Part shown: positions 7,793 to 14,607 of the stretch, in pieces
Position numbering within the stretch: position 1 is the stretch's first letter
Layout: every line of letters begins with the position of its first letter
NCBI GenBank assembly: GCA_041678685.1
Contig: JBAYNV010000007.1
Coordinates: forward strand, 1-27,847
From: DUPQ01 sp041678685
GTDB taxonomy: Bacteria; Bacillota; Clostridia; DUPQ01
Length of the DNA: 27,847 nucleotides
Direction of reading: 5' to 3'
Notes under the pieces: generated by a model
Told to the model about the DNA's origin: nothing
What the model saw: only the letters and a program-made list of their open reading frames with translations
The model's database searches: none
Made by a program: the position numbers and the translations under genes

Positions 7793-9024
7793 AAGCAATA
7801 ATAGTTGAAACAAGAAACAAGTACGCAGCAATGCTTTCTGATGACGGATGCATAGTGAAGGTCAGAAACAAAAACTATTCAGTTGGACAGGAGGTCGATA
7901 CTGTAATGACAAACAAGATCATAAATATAAGAAGCGCGATGCTTACCGCTGCAGCATGCCTAGTGCTATTAGCGGGTATTGCAGCTGCAACATACTATAC
8001 CCCTACCAGATATGTAAGCCTTGATGTTAACCCCTCAATAGAATACAAAGTGAATATGTACAACAGGGTGATATCGGCAAAGGGCGTCAATGACGACGGG
8101 ACAGAGATTATAGATGGGATACAGCTGGGCAAGCTTAAAAACAAAAAGATAACTGAAGCAGTATCACTTACTATAGACGAAATAGCGGATGAAGGGTATC
8201 TTGACAACGAAGGTGCAAACATTGTACTTACTGCATCTGCAAATCTTGATGAAGATGCCGACGAACTGGCAGAGGACCTTGAAGAAGCTGCTAATAAGGC
8301 TGTGAAGGACAACGGCAAGGAAGCCAATGTCACATCAGAAGCCATAGGAGCCGAAAGAGTTGCCGAAGCACAGGCTTTAGGAGTGACGCCGGGAAAGCTC
8401 AATTTAGTTGAAAAGCTTATAGATAGTTCAGATGATCCGACAAGCATCAACAAGACAGAATGGCTCAACAGATCCGTGAAGGAAATATTAGCGGCAACAA
8501 ATGAGAATAAAGCAGAAGACAGACCGAATGCTGATAATGTCACAGGTGTTGCAAATCAGGAAGAGCACGGCAACGGAAACGGAAGACCGCAGGATGCGGT
8601 CACCGGGACCGCTCCTAATGTTACAGGTACAGCCAATATAGAAAATCCAGGCAATGCATTCGAAAATGCGCACTCGAACGTTAACGGCAGACAGAACGAT
8701 TCGACTGATGTGACGGGTGTAGCTGACACAGAAGAACCTGGCAAAGGAAACGGAAAACCGCAGGATGTGGTCACCGTGACCGGAACAGCCGATACTGAAG
8801 ATCCTGGAAAAGCATTCGAAAATGCGCACTCGAACGTTAACGGCAGACAGAACGATTCGACTGACGTGACGGGTGTAGCTGACACAGAAGAACCTGGCAA
8901 AGGAAACGGAAAGCCGCAGGATGCGGTCACCGTAACCGGAACAGCCGATACTGAAGATAAGAGCAATGGATCTGAAAATGCAAACTCAAATACTGACAAG
9001 GATAAAGGTAACGGGCATAATTAA
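7789..9024 (+). CDS. rsgI: Membrane anti-sigma factor RsgI with repeat-rich extracellular tail
   Basis: A 411-residue single-pass protein. The cytoplasmic RsgI N-domain (1-45) is expected to bind SigI. One membrane segment lies at about 48-69 (L-T-A-A-A-C-L-V-L-L-A-G-I-A). Next comes the family-conserved juxtamembrane element Y-V-S-L-D-V-N81-P82-S-I-E-Y. The Asn-Pro bond in this motif is known in RsgI proteins as an autoproteolysis site that primes signalling. Residues about 85-240 form the conserved extracellular domain. Residues 251-411 are three tandem copies of a 52-57 residue Gly/Asn/Asp/Thr-rich unit, probably disordered. No carbohydrate-binding or glycosidase module is attached, unlike many clostridial RsgIs, so the signal is not apparent. 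It is translationally coupled to sigI (ATGA overlap). Confidence 0.9.
   Translation: MKAIIVETRNKYAAMLSDDGCIVKVRNKNYSVGQEVDTVMTNKIINIRSAMLTAAACLVLLAGIAAATYYTPTRYVSLDVNPSIEYKVNMYNRVISAKGVNDDGTEIIDGIQLGKLKNKKITEAVSLTIDEIADEGYLDNEGANIVLTASANLDEDADELAEDLEEAANKAVKDNGKEANVTSEAIGAERVAEAQALGVTPGKLNLVEKLIDSSDDPTSINKTEWLNRSVKEILAATNENKAEDRPNADNVTGVANQEEHGNGNGRPQDAVTGTAPNVTGTANIENPGNAFENAHSNVNGRQNDSTDVTGVADTEEPGKGNGKPQDVVTVTGTADTEDPGKAFENAHSNVNGRQNDSTDVTGVADTEEPGKGNGKPQDAVTVTGTADTEDKSNGSENANSNTDKDKGNGHN
8539..9021 (+). repeat. Tandem repeat, three units of 171/156/156 bp inside rsgI
   Basis: Units begin at 8539, 8710 and 8866, each with V-T-G-V-A followed by a Gly-Asn-Gly-[RK]-P-Q-D block. The 150-bp stretches starting at 8656 and 8812 differ at only about 4 positions by eye, so the duplication is recent. 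The third copy diverges at its 3' end. Each unit contains two half-motifs (V-T-G-V-A-D-T-E-E-P-G and V-T-G-T-A-D-T-E-D-P-G). Confidence 0.9.
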
Positions 9025-9042
9025 GTGCAGTGTACAAATGAG

Positions 9043-9071
9043 AAAAAGAGCAGAATGATCTGCTCTTTTTT
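9043..9071 (+). terminator. Strong intrinsic terminator after sigI-rsgI
   Basis: A perfect 12-bp stem (9043-9054 with 9059-9070) has a 4-nt ATGA loop, an A-run on one side and a T-run on the other. It starts 18 bp after the rsgI stop and could act in both directions. It insulates the sigI operon from the next promoter. Confidence 0.92.
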
Positions 9072-9076
9072 ACATA

Positions 9077-9105
9077 TTGACATATATGCCTGCAGGTGGT
9101 ATAGT
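9077..9105 (+). promoter_or_regulatory. Strong promoter for the RNA/polyamine operon
   Basis: A consensus -35 TTGACA (9077-9082), a 17-bp spacer and -10 TATAGT (9100-9105). Start of transcription is expected at about 9112, which coincides with the first base of a helix-forming GGTTT segment of the downstream RNA. Confidence 0.82.
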
Positions 9106-9111
9106 TACAAA

Positions 9112-9463
9112 GGTTTTGAGTCATATGCATTTTGCGGACGATAAGAACTTCTTGACCGCTTCTGCTTGCAGGAGCTAAGGCCAGACGGACAGCCGGGTCA
9201 ACTGCCGATTGGGGCGTAAGCTTCATTATTGATTGAGTTAAGAGCTCAGATTTTGTAAGATGGTTGCAATAGGCAGCCAAACGTGTACCAGATACACACT
9301 TGTAAAACGGTCAATAAGAGTAGTAAAAGTAGTTCATGCTATATAGACTCTGAAATCTGAAAGCGGTTTGTCGGGTGGGCTTATGTCCATGGGCGAACCA
9401 TAAAGATACGACTATTTTACGGATAAGGATGTATTGTGGAGAACACGATATATCTTTTTTTTT
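9112..9463 (+). ncRNA. Candidate structured RNA (~350 nt) between its own promoter and terminator, upstream of speD
   Basis: No convincing ORF lies here, but many complementary segments nest. Long-range pairs: 9112-9116 with 9395-9399; 9136-9145 with 9380-9388 (9 bp, one bulge); 9154-9161 with 9361-9368 (8 bp). Inside this, a zero-linker four-way junction can be drawn from hairpin 9162-9171, helix 9172-9176/9243-9247 and helix 9248-9254/9352-9358. Further hairpins: GGGGC-GTAA-GCTTC (9211-9224, GNRA loop), 9186-9207, 9262-9278, GTGTA/TACAC (9283-9297) and AGAGT/ACTCT (9317-9351). Competing helices also exist: 9158-9164 with 9169-9175 (CTTG loop), and 9154-9158 with 9308-9312. I saw no landmarks of RNase P, tmRNA, SRP RNA, T-box, SAM-I or cobalamin elements. 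It is either a free ncRNA or a transcription-attenuating leader of speD. Confidence 0.65.
9428..9463 (+). terminator. Intrinsic terminator directly before the speD ribosome binding site
   Basis: An 11-bp stem (9428-9438 with 9444-9454, two G-T wobbles) with loop GAGAA is followed by nine T (9455-9463). The speD SD GGAGG begins at 9464, the very next base. Expression of speD-casdc from the upstream promoter therefore needs readthrough or antitermination. Confidence 0.82.
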
Positions 9464-9473
9464 GGAGGTAGTT

Positions 9474-10235
9474 GTGGAAGATAAAATGAAACTGTACGGA
9501 TTCAACAATTTGACAAAGACTCTCAGCTTTAACATTTATGATGTGTGTTATGCTAAAACCGAACGTGAACAAAGGGAATATATCGCATATATAAACGAGG
9601 AATATAACTCGGAAAGACTTACAAGCATTCTGACTCAGGTCACCGGAATGATCGGGGCGACAGTGCTGAATGTCGCCAAACAGGATTACGATCCCCAGGG
9701 TGCAAGCGCAGCGTTCCTTATTGCGGAAGGCACAATGGTACCGCATAAGAAAGATGATATCGTCGGGCATCTTGATAAGAGCCATGTTACCGTACATACA
9801 TACCCGGAATATCATCCTGATAACGCCATAGCGACTTTCAGGGTCGACATAGATGTGGCCACATGCGGAGAGATAACGCCTCTGTCAACATTGGATTTTC
9901 TCATAGGCAACTTTGACTCGGATATAATAACGATGGATTACAGGGTAAGAGGTTTTACAAGAGATATGGCAGGTAAGAAGCTGTTCATAGATCATCCTAT
10001 CACATCCATACAGGACTATATAGATGAAAAAACATTACTCAGATACGATGCCGTTGATGTCAATGTATATCAGGCAAACATATTCCATACCAAAATGCTC
10101 ATAAAGGATATAGATCTTCAGAACTATCTTTTCAATTCGGATGTATATGAAATACCTCCGAGGATAAGGCTCAACATAACAAACAGTTTAAGACGCGAAA
10201 TGATAGAGATCTTCAGCGGCACGAACGTTTATTGA
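9474..10235 (+). CDS. speD: S-adenosylmethionine decarboxylase proenzyme, E. coli-type
   Basis: A 253-residue class 1 SpeD. The self-cleavage motif G-H-L-D-K102-S103-H-V-T-V-H-T-Y-P-E matches the E. coli enzyme's processing site. Ser103 becomes the pyruvoyl group that decarboxylates SAM to the aminopropyl donor. The start was set at GTG 9474, 5 bp after GGAGG (9464-9468). The in-frame ATG at 9375 lies inside the structured RNA, has no SD and would force translation through the terminator. ATG 9486 is the alternative but is 17 bp from the SD. It is first in the six-gene polyamine operon, with 13 bp to speA. Because speE is in the same operon, a true SAM decarboxylase is more likely than one of the repurposed SpeD-like amino acid decarboxylases. 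Confidence 0.93.
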   Translation: MEDKMKLYGFNNLTKTLSFNIYDVCYAKTEREQREYIAYINEEYNSERLTSILTQVTGMIGATVLNVAKQDYDPQGASAAFLIAEGTMVPHKKDDIVGHLDKSHVTVHTYPEYHPDNAIATFRVDIDVATCGEITPLSTLDFLIGNFDSDIITMDYRVRGFTRDMAGKKLFIDHPITSIQDYIDEKTLLRYDAVDVNVYQANIFHTKMLIKDIDLQNYLFNSDVYEIPPRIRLNITNSLRREMIEIFSGTNVY

Positions 10236-10248
10236 AAGGATCAGAATA

Positions 10249-11706
10249 ATGAGTGTATGTGATCAGAATAAAGCTCCGGTATATGAGGCGCTGCAAAGGC
10301 TAAAGACGATGCATGTCGTTCCGTTTGATGTTCCGGGGCATAAAAGAGGCAAAGGGAATAAAGAGCTCACAGATTTTCTAGGCGAAAAATGTCTGACCGT
10401 GGACGTCAATTCAATGAAACCGCTTGATAATCTCTGCCATCCCATAAGCGTCATAAAGGAAGCGGAGGAACTGGCTGCCGATGCATTTAATGCAGGGCAT
10501 GCATTCTTCATGGTAGGCGGGACCACTTCCGCTGTTCAGGCGATGATACTTTCTGCGCTTAAAAGAGGAGACAGGATCATTATGCCAAGAAACGTGCACA
10601 GAAGCGTCATAAACGCATTTGTGCTGTGCGGAGCCATACCGGTATATGTGAACCCGGGCTTGAGCGAAGACCTCGGTATAGCTCTTGGAATGTCACTTAA
10701 AGATGTTAAGGCGGCGATCAAGAACCATCCGGATGCCAAAGCGGTTTTTTTAAACAACCCCACATATTACGGCATATGCTCGAATATAAAGGAAATAACT
10801 GAATTTGCCCATAAATACGGCATGCTTGTACTTGTCGACGAAGCTCATGGGACCCACTTCTATTTCGGTGAGAACATGCCCATGACGGCTATGGCTGCGG
10901 GAGCGGATATGGCGGCTGTAAGCATGCATAAATCAGGAGGATCCCTGACGCAGAGCTCGCTGCTTCTTTGTAAGAGCAATATAAACGCAGACTATGTAAG
11001 GCAGATCATAAACCTCACGCAGACCACGAGCGGTTCGTATCTTCTTATGGTGAGCCTGGATCTGTCGAGAAGGAATCTTTTTCTTCACGGAAAGGAGACT
11101 TTTAAGACCGTGACAGAGATGGCTGAATATGCAAGGGATGAGATAAACCATATAGGTGACTATTATGCTTATTCAAAAGATCTCATAAACGGTGATACGG
11201 TATATGATTTCGATGTAACGAAACTGTCGGTCAACACGACGGATATAGGTCTTGCGGGAATTGAAGTATACGATCTTTTACGTGATGAATATGATATACA
11301 GATAGAATTCGGGGATCTGGAAAATATACTTGCATATATTTCGGTAGGGGACAACGAGAAGAACATTGAACAGCTCATTGATGCTTTGGCCGAGATAAGA
11401 AGAAGATACAAGAAAACAAAGAACAGCGTCATGAAGCATGAATATATCAATCCTGAAGTCGTTCTTTCACCTCAGGAAGCGTTCTACAGTGACAGTGACA
11501 GCATCCCGCTTTTAGAAAGCTCCGGAGAGGTCTGCTGTGAGTTCGTTATGTGCTATCCTCCGGGGATCCCGATACTTGCTCCTGGTGAGAGGATAACAAA
11601 GGAAATAATAGACTATATACTGTACGCTAAGGAAAAGGGCTGCTCCATAACAGGCCCTGAAGATATGAATATCGAGAGGATCAATGTCATGAAAGGGGGA
11701 TTCTAA
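10249..11706 (+). CDS. speA: PLP-dependent Orn/Lys/Arg decarboxylase, probably arginine decarboxylase
   Basis: 485 residues, the length of the Gram-positive fold-type-I arginine/lysine decarboxylases. It begins with the family's F-D-V-P-G-H-K-R-G (26-34). D197 in V-D-E-A-H-G-T-H contacts the cofactor ring, and K228 in S-M-H-K-S-G-G-S-L-T-Q-S-S carries PLP. The C-terminal Orn/Arg/Lys decarboxylase domain is present (C-Y-P-P-G-I-P near 429-435). Lysine and arginine versions are hard to separate by sequence. Arginine is inferred because an agmatinase-type ureohydrolase follows in the operon. The product agmatine would feed putrescine synthesis. The SD AAAGGA lies 8-9 bp upstream. Confidence 0.88.
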   Translation: MSVCDQNKAPVYEALQRLKTMHVVPFDVPGHKRGKGNKELTDFLGEKCLTVDVNSMKPLDNLCHPISVIKEAEELAADAFNAGHAFFMVGGTTSAVQAMILSALKRGDRIIMPRNVHRSVINAFVLCGAIPVYVNPGLSEDLGIALGMSLKDVKAAIKNHPDAKAVFLNNPTYYGICSNIKEITEFAHKYGMLVLVDEAHGTHFYFGENMPMTAMAAGADMAAVSMHKSGGSLTQSSLLLCKSNINADYVRQIINLTQTTSGSYLLMVSLDLSRRNLFLHGKETFKTVTEMAEYARDEINHIGDYYAYSKDLINGDTVYDFDVTKLSVNTTDIGLAGIEVYDLLRDEYDIQIEFGDLENILAYISVGDNEKNIEQLIDALAEIRRRYKKTKNSVMKHEYINPEVVLSPQEAFYSDSDSIPLLESSGEVCCEFVMCYPPGIPILAPGERITKEIIDYILYAKEKGCSITGPEDMNIERINVMKGGF

Positions 11707-12558
11707 ATGGAATTCTGGTATAACGAGAAACATACGGATAATGTCATACTGTCGATCAGGGTAGACAAGCAGCTTTTTACCGGGCATAGCAACTACCAGA
11801 GGATAGATGTATTTGAGTCACCTGAATTCGGAAGATTCCTTACCCTTGACGGATATATGATGCTTACCGAAAGGGACGAATTTATATATCATGAGATGAT
11901 CACACACGTTCCCATGGCTGTTCATCCCGATGCAAAGAAAGTGCTCGTAATAGGCGGAGGAGACGGCGGAGTCTTAAGGGAGCTTTCCAAATACACAGGT
12001 ATAGAACGCATCGACATTGTGGAAATAGACGAGATGGTTGTAAATGTATGCAAGGAATATCTTAAGCAGACAGCATGCGGTTTTGACGACCCGAGGGTCA
12101 ATGTGTTCTATCAGGACGGAATGAAATTCATCCGCAGGCATGAGGATGAATATGATATCATAATAGTGGACTCGACCGATCCGTTCGGACCGGGAGAGGG
12201 ATTATTCACAAAAGAATTTTACGGAAACTGTTTTAAGGCCCTTAAGGAAGACGGCGTCATGGTCAATCAGCATGAAAGCCCTTTCTATAAAGAAGATGCA
12301 GCGGCAATGAAGCGTGCGCATAAACGCATATATGATTCATTCCCGCTGTGCAAGGTCTATCAGGCGCATATACCGACATATCCTTCGGGACACTGGCTGT
12401 TTGGCTTCGCATCGAAGAAGTACCATCCCGTAAGGGACCTCGATTCGAAGAAATGGAATGCGCTTGGTATCGATACCCGCTATTACAATACCAATCTTCA
12501 CAGAGGTTCGTTTTATCTTCCGATCTATGTAGAGGAGATGCTAAGAGATGTTGAATAG
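11707..12558 (+). CDS. speE: Spermidine synthase (aminopropyltransferase)
   Basis: 283 residues. It has a small N-terminal beta domain, then a Rossmann methyltransferase-like fold. V-I-G-G-G-D-G-G-V-L-R-E (81-92) binds decarboxylated SAM, E107 in V-E-I-D lies in the next loop, and D155-S-T-D158-P holds the catalytic Asp pair. The G-x-S-x-Y-Q motif at 26-31 is also typical. It transfers the aminopropyl group made by SpeD to putrescine. The start codon immediately follows the speA stop (TAAATG), and its last 11 bp overlap speB, implying tight coupling. Confidence 0.93.
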   Translation: MEFWYNEKHTDNVILSIRVDKQLFTGHSNYQRIDVFESPEFGRFLTLDGYMMLTERDEFIYHEMITHVPMAVHPDAKKVLVIGGGDGGVLRELSKYTGIERIDIVEIDEMVVNVCKEYLKQTACGFDDPRVNVFYQDGMKFIRRHEDEYDIIIVDSTDPFGPGEGLFTKEFYGNCFKALKEDGVMVNQHESPFYKEDAAAMKRAHKRIYDSFPLCKVYQAHIPTYPSGHWLFGFASKKYHPVRDLDSKKWNALGIDTRYYNTNLHRGSFYLPIYVEEMLRDVE

Positions 12559-13405
12559 AAATCTATCGATGTTTATAGGGTGTGACAAGGAATATGCGGA
12601 TTCTGACATAGTCATTTTCGGTGCTCCGTTTGACGGAACGACTTCATACCGTCCCGGTGCGCGTTTCGGGTGTTCCGCTATGAGAAACGAGTCATACGGA
12701 ATAGAGACATATTCACCATATCAGGATCGCGACCTTAACGATGTCTCTGTGTTTGACGCAGGAGATATTGAGCTGCCTTTCGGCAATACCGAAAAGGTTT
12801 TGAAAATGGTCGAGGACCGTGTAAAAAACTATATTGGTGATAAAAAGATACCTGTTATGCTCGGAGGCGAGCATCTTGTGACTTTAGGCGCAGTGAAAGC
12901 GGCTGTAAAAATGTATCCCGGTCTGTGTGTCGTACATTTTGATGCTCATACGGATCTTAGAGACGAATATCTTGGCGAAACGCTCTCACATGCCGCTGTC
13001 ATACGCAGGGTATGGGATCTGCTTGGCGATAACAGGATATATCAGTTCGGTATAAGGAGCGGAGAGAAGTTCGAGTTTGAATTTGCCGCGAAGCATACAT
13101 CTATAAGCAGATATGATCTGGATAAAGTCGGGAAGCTGACAGAAGAACTGAAAGGGAAGCCGGTATATTTCACCCTTGACCTGGATGTTCTGGATCCTTC
13201 GGTATTCCCTGGGACAGGAACGCCTGAAGCGGGAGGCGTGAGCTTTATGGAGCTTATAAAGGCAGTTATGAAATTAAGTGATTTAAATATAGTCGGAGCG
13301 GATATAGTCGAACTCTCGCCTGTATATGACCAAAGCGGTGTTTCGACGGCAGTGGCATGCAAGATACTGCGTGAACTTTTACTGATCATAGGAGGTAAAA
13401 AGTAA
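12548..13405 (+). CDS. speB: Agmatinase-family ureohydrolase
   Basis: 285 residues with all arginase-fold metal ligands: H109 in G-G-E-H, D132-A-H134-T-D136, and D211-L-D213. S-H-A-A lies at 147-150. It is a dinuclear Mn enzyme that hydrolyses a guanidino substrate to an amine plus urea. Agmatine to putrescine is the default reading from the upstream arginine decarboxylase. Because carboxyaminopropyl-transfer genes follow, aminopropylagmatine to spermidine is a real alternative substrate, as in the known carboxyaminopropylagmatine route. The gene overlaps speE by 11 bp and shares one base with the next gene (TAATG). Confidence 0.88.
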   Translation: MLNRNLSMFIGCDKEYADSDIVIFGAPFDGTTSYRPGARFGCSAMRNESYGIETYSPYQDRDLNDVSVFDAGDIELPFGNTEKVLKMVEDRVKNYIGDKKIPVMLGGEHLVTLGAVKAAVKMYPGLCVVHFDAHTDLRDEYLGETLSHAAVIRRVWDLLGDNRIYQFGIRSGEKFEFEFAAKHTSISRYDLDKVGKLTEELKGKPVYFTLDLDVLDPSVFPGTGTPEAGGVSFMELIKAVMKLSDLNIVGADIVELSPVYDQSGVSTAVACKILRELLLIIGGKK

Positions 13406-14604
13406 TGGGAAGACTGTTGATAATAGGCTGCGGCGGCGTTGCAAGCGTGGCAATACATAAATGCTGCCAGAACAGCGAAGTATTCAGCGAGATAATGATC
13501 GCAAGCAGGACAAAAAGCAAATGCGATGCTTTAAAAACCAAACTTGACGGCGGAAAGACAAAAATATACACCGCTCAGGTCGATGCAGACAATGTAGAGG
13601 AACTTATCACCCTTATAAATGATTTCAAACCCAAGGCTGTTCTTAACCTTGCGCTGCCTTATCAGGATCTTCATATAATGGATGCATGTCTTGCGACTAA
13701 GACCCATTATATCGATACTGCCAACTATGAACCTTTAGATGAAGCGCATTTTGAATACAGTTGGCAGTGGGCTTACAATGAGAGATTCAAAAAAGCAGGC
13801 ATAACCGCGCTTCTTGGAAGCGGATTCGACCCCGGTGTATCCGGCGTGTATGCCGCATATGCCCAGAAACATTATTTTGACGAAATAAATTATCTTGATA
13901 TACTCGACTGCAACGCAGGCGATCACGGATATGCTTTTGCAACGAACTTCAATCCTGAGATAAACATCAGGGAAGTATCTGCAAAAGGGAGCTATTTTGA
14001 GAACGGTAAAATAGTGGAGACCGAACCTATGGAGATTAAGAGGGTATATGACTTTCCTCAGATAGGCGAGAAGGATATGTATCTTTTGCACCATGAAGAG
14101 ATCGAAAGCCTTGCCCTTAACTTAAAAGGCATAAAGAGGATACGTTTCTTCATGACATTCGGGCAGAGTTATCTGAACCATTTGAAATGTCTGGAGGATG
14201 TAGGTATGACTTCCATTGAACCTGTGGATTTCAACGGAATGAAGATTGTGCCGCTGCAGTTTTTAAAGGCTGTACTTCCCGATCCTGCATCGCTGGGACC
14301 GCGTACAAAGGGTAAGACCAACATAGGCTGTATATTCCAGGGAAAGAAAGACGGAAAACCAAGGACATATTATGTATACAACGTATGCGACCATCAGGAA
14401 TGCTACAGGGAAGTGGGAAGCCAGGCTATTTCATATACGACCGGAGTGCCTGCAATGATAGGCGCGATGATGATTTTGAACGGGACATGGAACAAACCCG
14501 GTGTTCATAATATAGAGGAGTTCGATCCGGATCCTTTCATGGAAGCACTGAACAAATGGGGTCTTCCGTGGGTGGAAGATTTCGATCCAAAACTTGTGGA
14601 CTGA
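13405..14604 (+). CDS. Carboxy(nor)spermidine dehydrogenase (saccharopine-dehydrogenase-like)
   Basis: A 399-residue LYS1-like protein. A Rossmann NADPH site reads L-I-I-G-C-G-G-V-A-S (5-14). The family landmarks G-S-G-F-D-P-G-V-S (138-146) and N-C-N-A-G-D-H-G-like stretch are present. It reductively condenses aspartate-beta-semialdehyde with a diamine such as putrescine, giving carboxyspermidine. Its pairing with the carboxyspermidine decarboxylase directly downstream (3-bp gap) makes this assignment strong compared with lysine-pathway saccharopine dehydrogenases. The diamine substrate (putrescine, diaminopropane or agmatine) cannot be read from sequence. SD GGAGG lies 10 bp before the ATG. 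Confidence 0.9.
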   Translation: MGRLLIIGCGGVASVAIHKCCQNSEVFSEIMIASRTKSKCDALKTKLDGGKTKIYTAQVDADNVEELITLINDFKPKAVLNLALPYQDLHIMDACLATKTHYIDTANYEPLDEAHFEYSWQWAYNERFKKAGITALLGSGFDPGVSGVYAAYAQKHYFDEINYLDILDCNAGDHGYAFATNFNPEINIREVSAKGSYFENGKIVETEPMEIKRVYDFPQIGEKDMYLLHHEEIESLALNLKGIKRIRFFMTFGQSYLNHLKCLEDVGMTSIEPVDFNGMKIVPLQFLKAVLPDPASLGPRTKGKTNIGCIFQGKKDGKPRTYYVYNVCDHQECYREVGSQAISYTTGVPAMIGAMMILNGTWNKPGVHNIEEFDPDPFMEALNKWGLPWVEDFDPKLVD

Positions 14605-14607
14605 CAG

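Noticed and set aside
8488..8999. Long open frames on the minus strand across the rsgI repeats
   Set aside because: They mirror the tandem repeat composition, lack ribosome binding sites and overlap a well-supported rsgI gene.
8539..9021. CRISPR-like direct repeats
   Set aside because: The units are long, contiguous, in frame and coding, with no spacers.
9112..9463. RNase P RNA, tmRNA, SRP RNA, T-box, SAM-I or cobalamin riboswitch
   Set aside because: I could not find the diagnostic conserved words of any of these (for example GAGGAAAGUCC, a tag-peptide frame, AGGGUGGNACCGCG). The element is left unassigned.
9375..9473. In-frame ATG at 9375 that would lengthen SpeD by 33 residues
   Set aside because: No SD precedes it, the extra residues have no SpeD character, and the frame would run through the structured RNA and the terminator. 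GTG 9474 has GGAGG 5 bp upstream.
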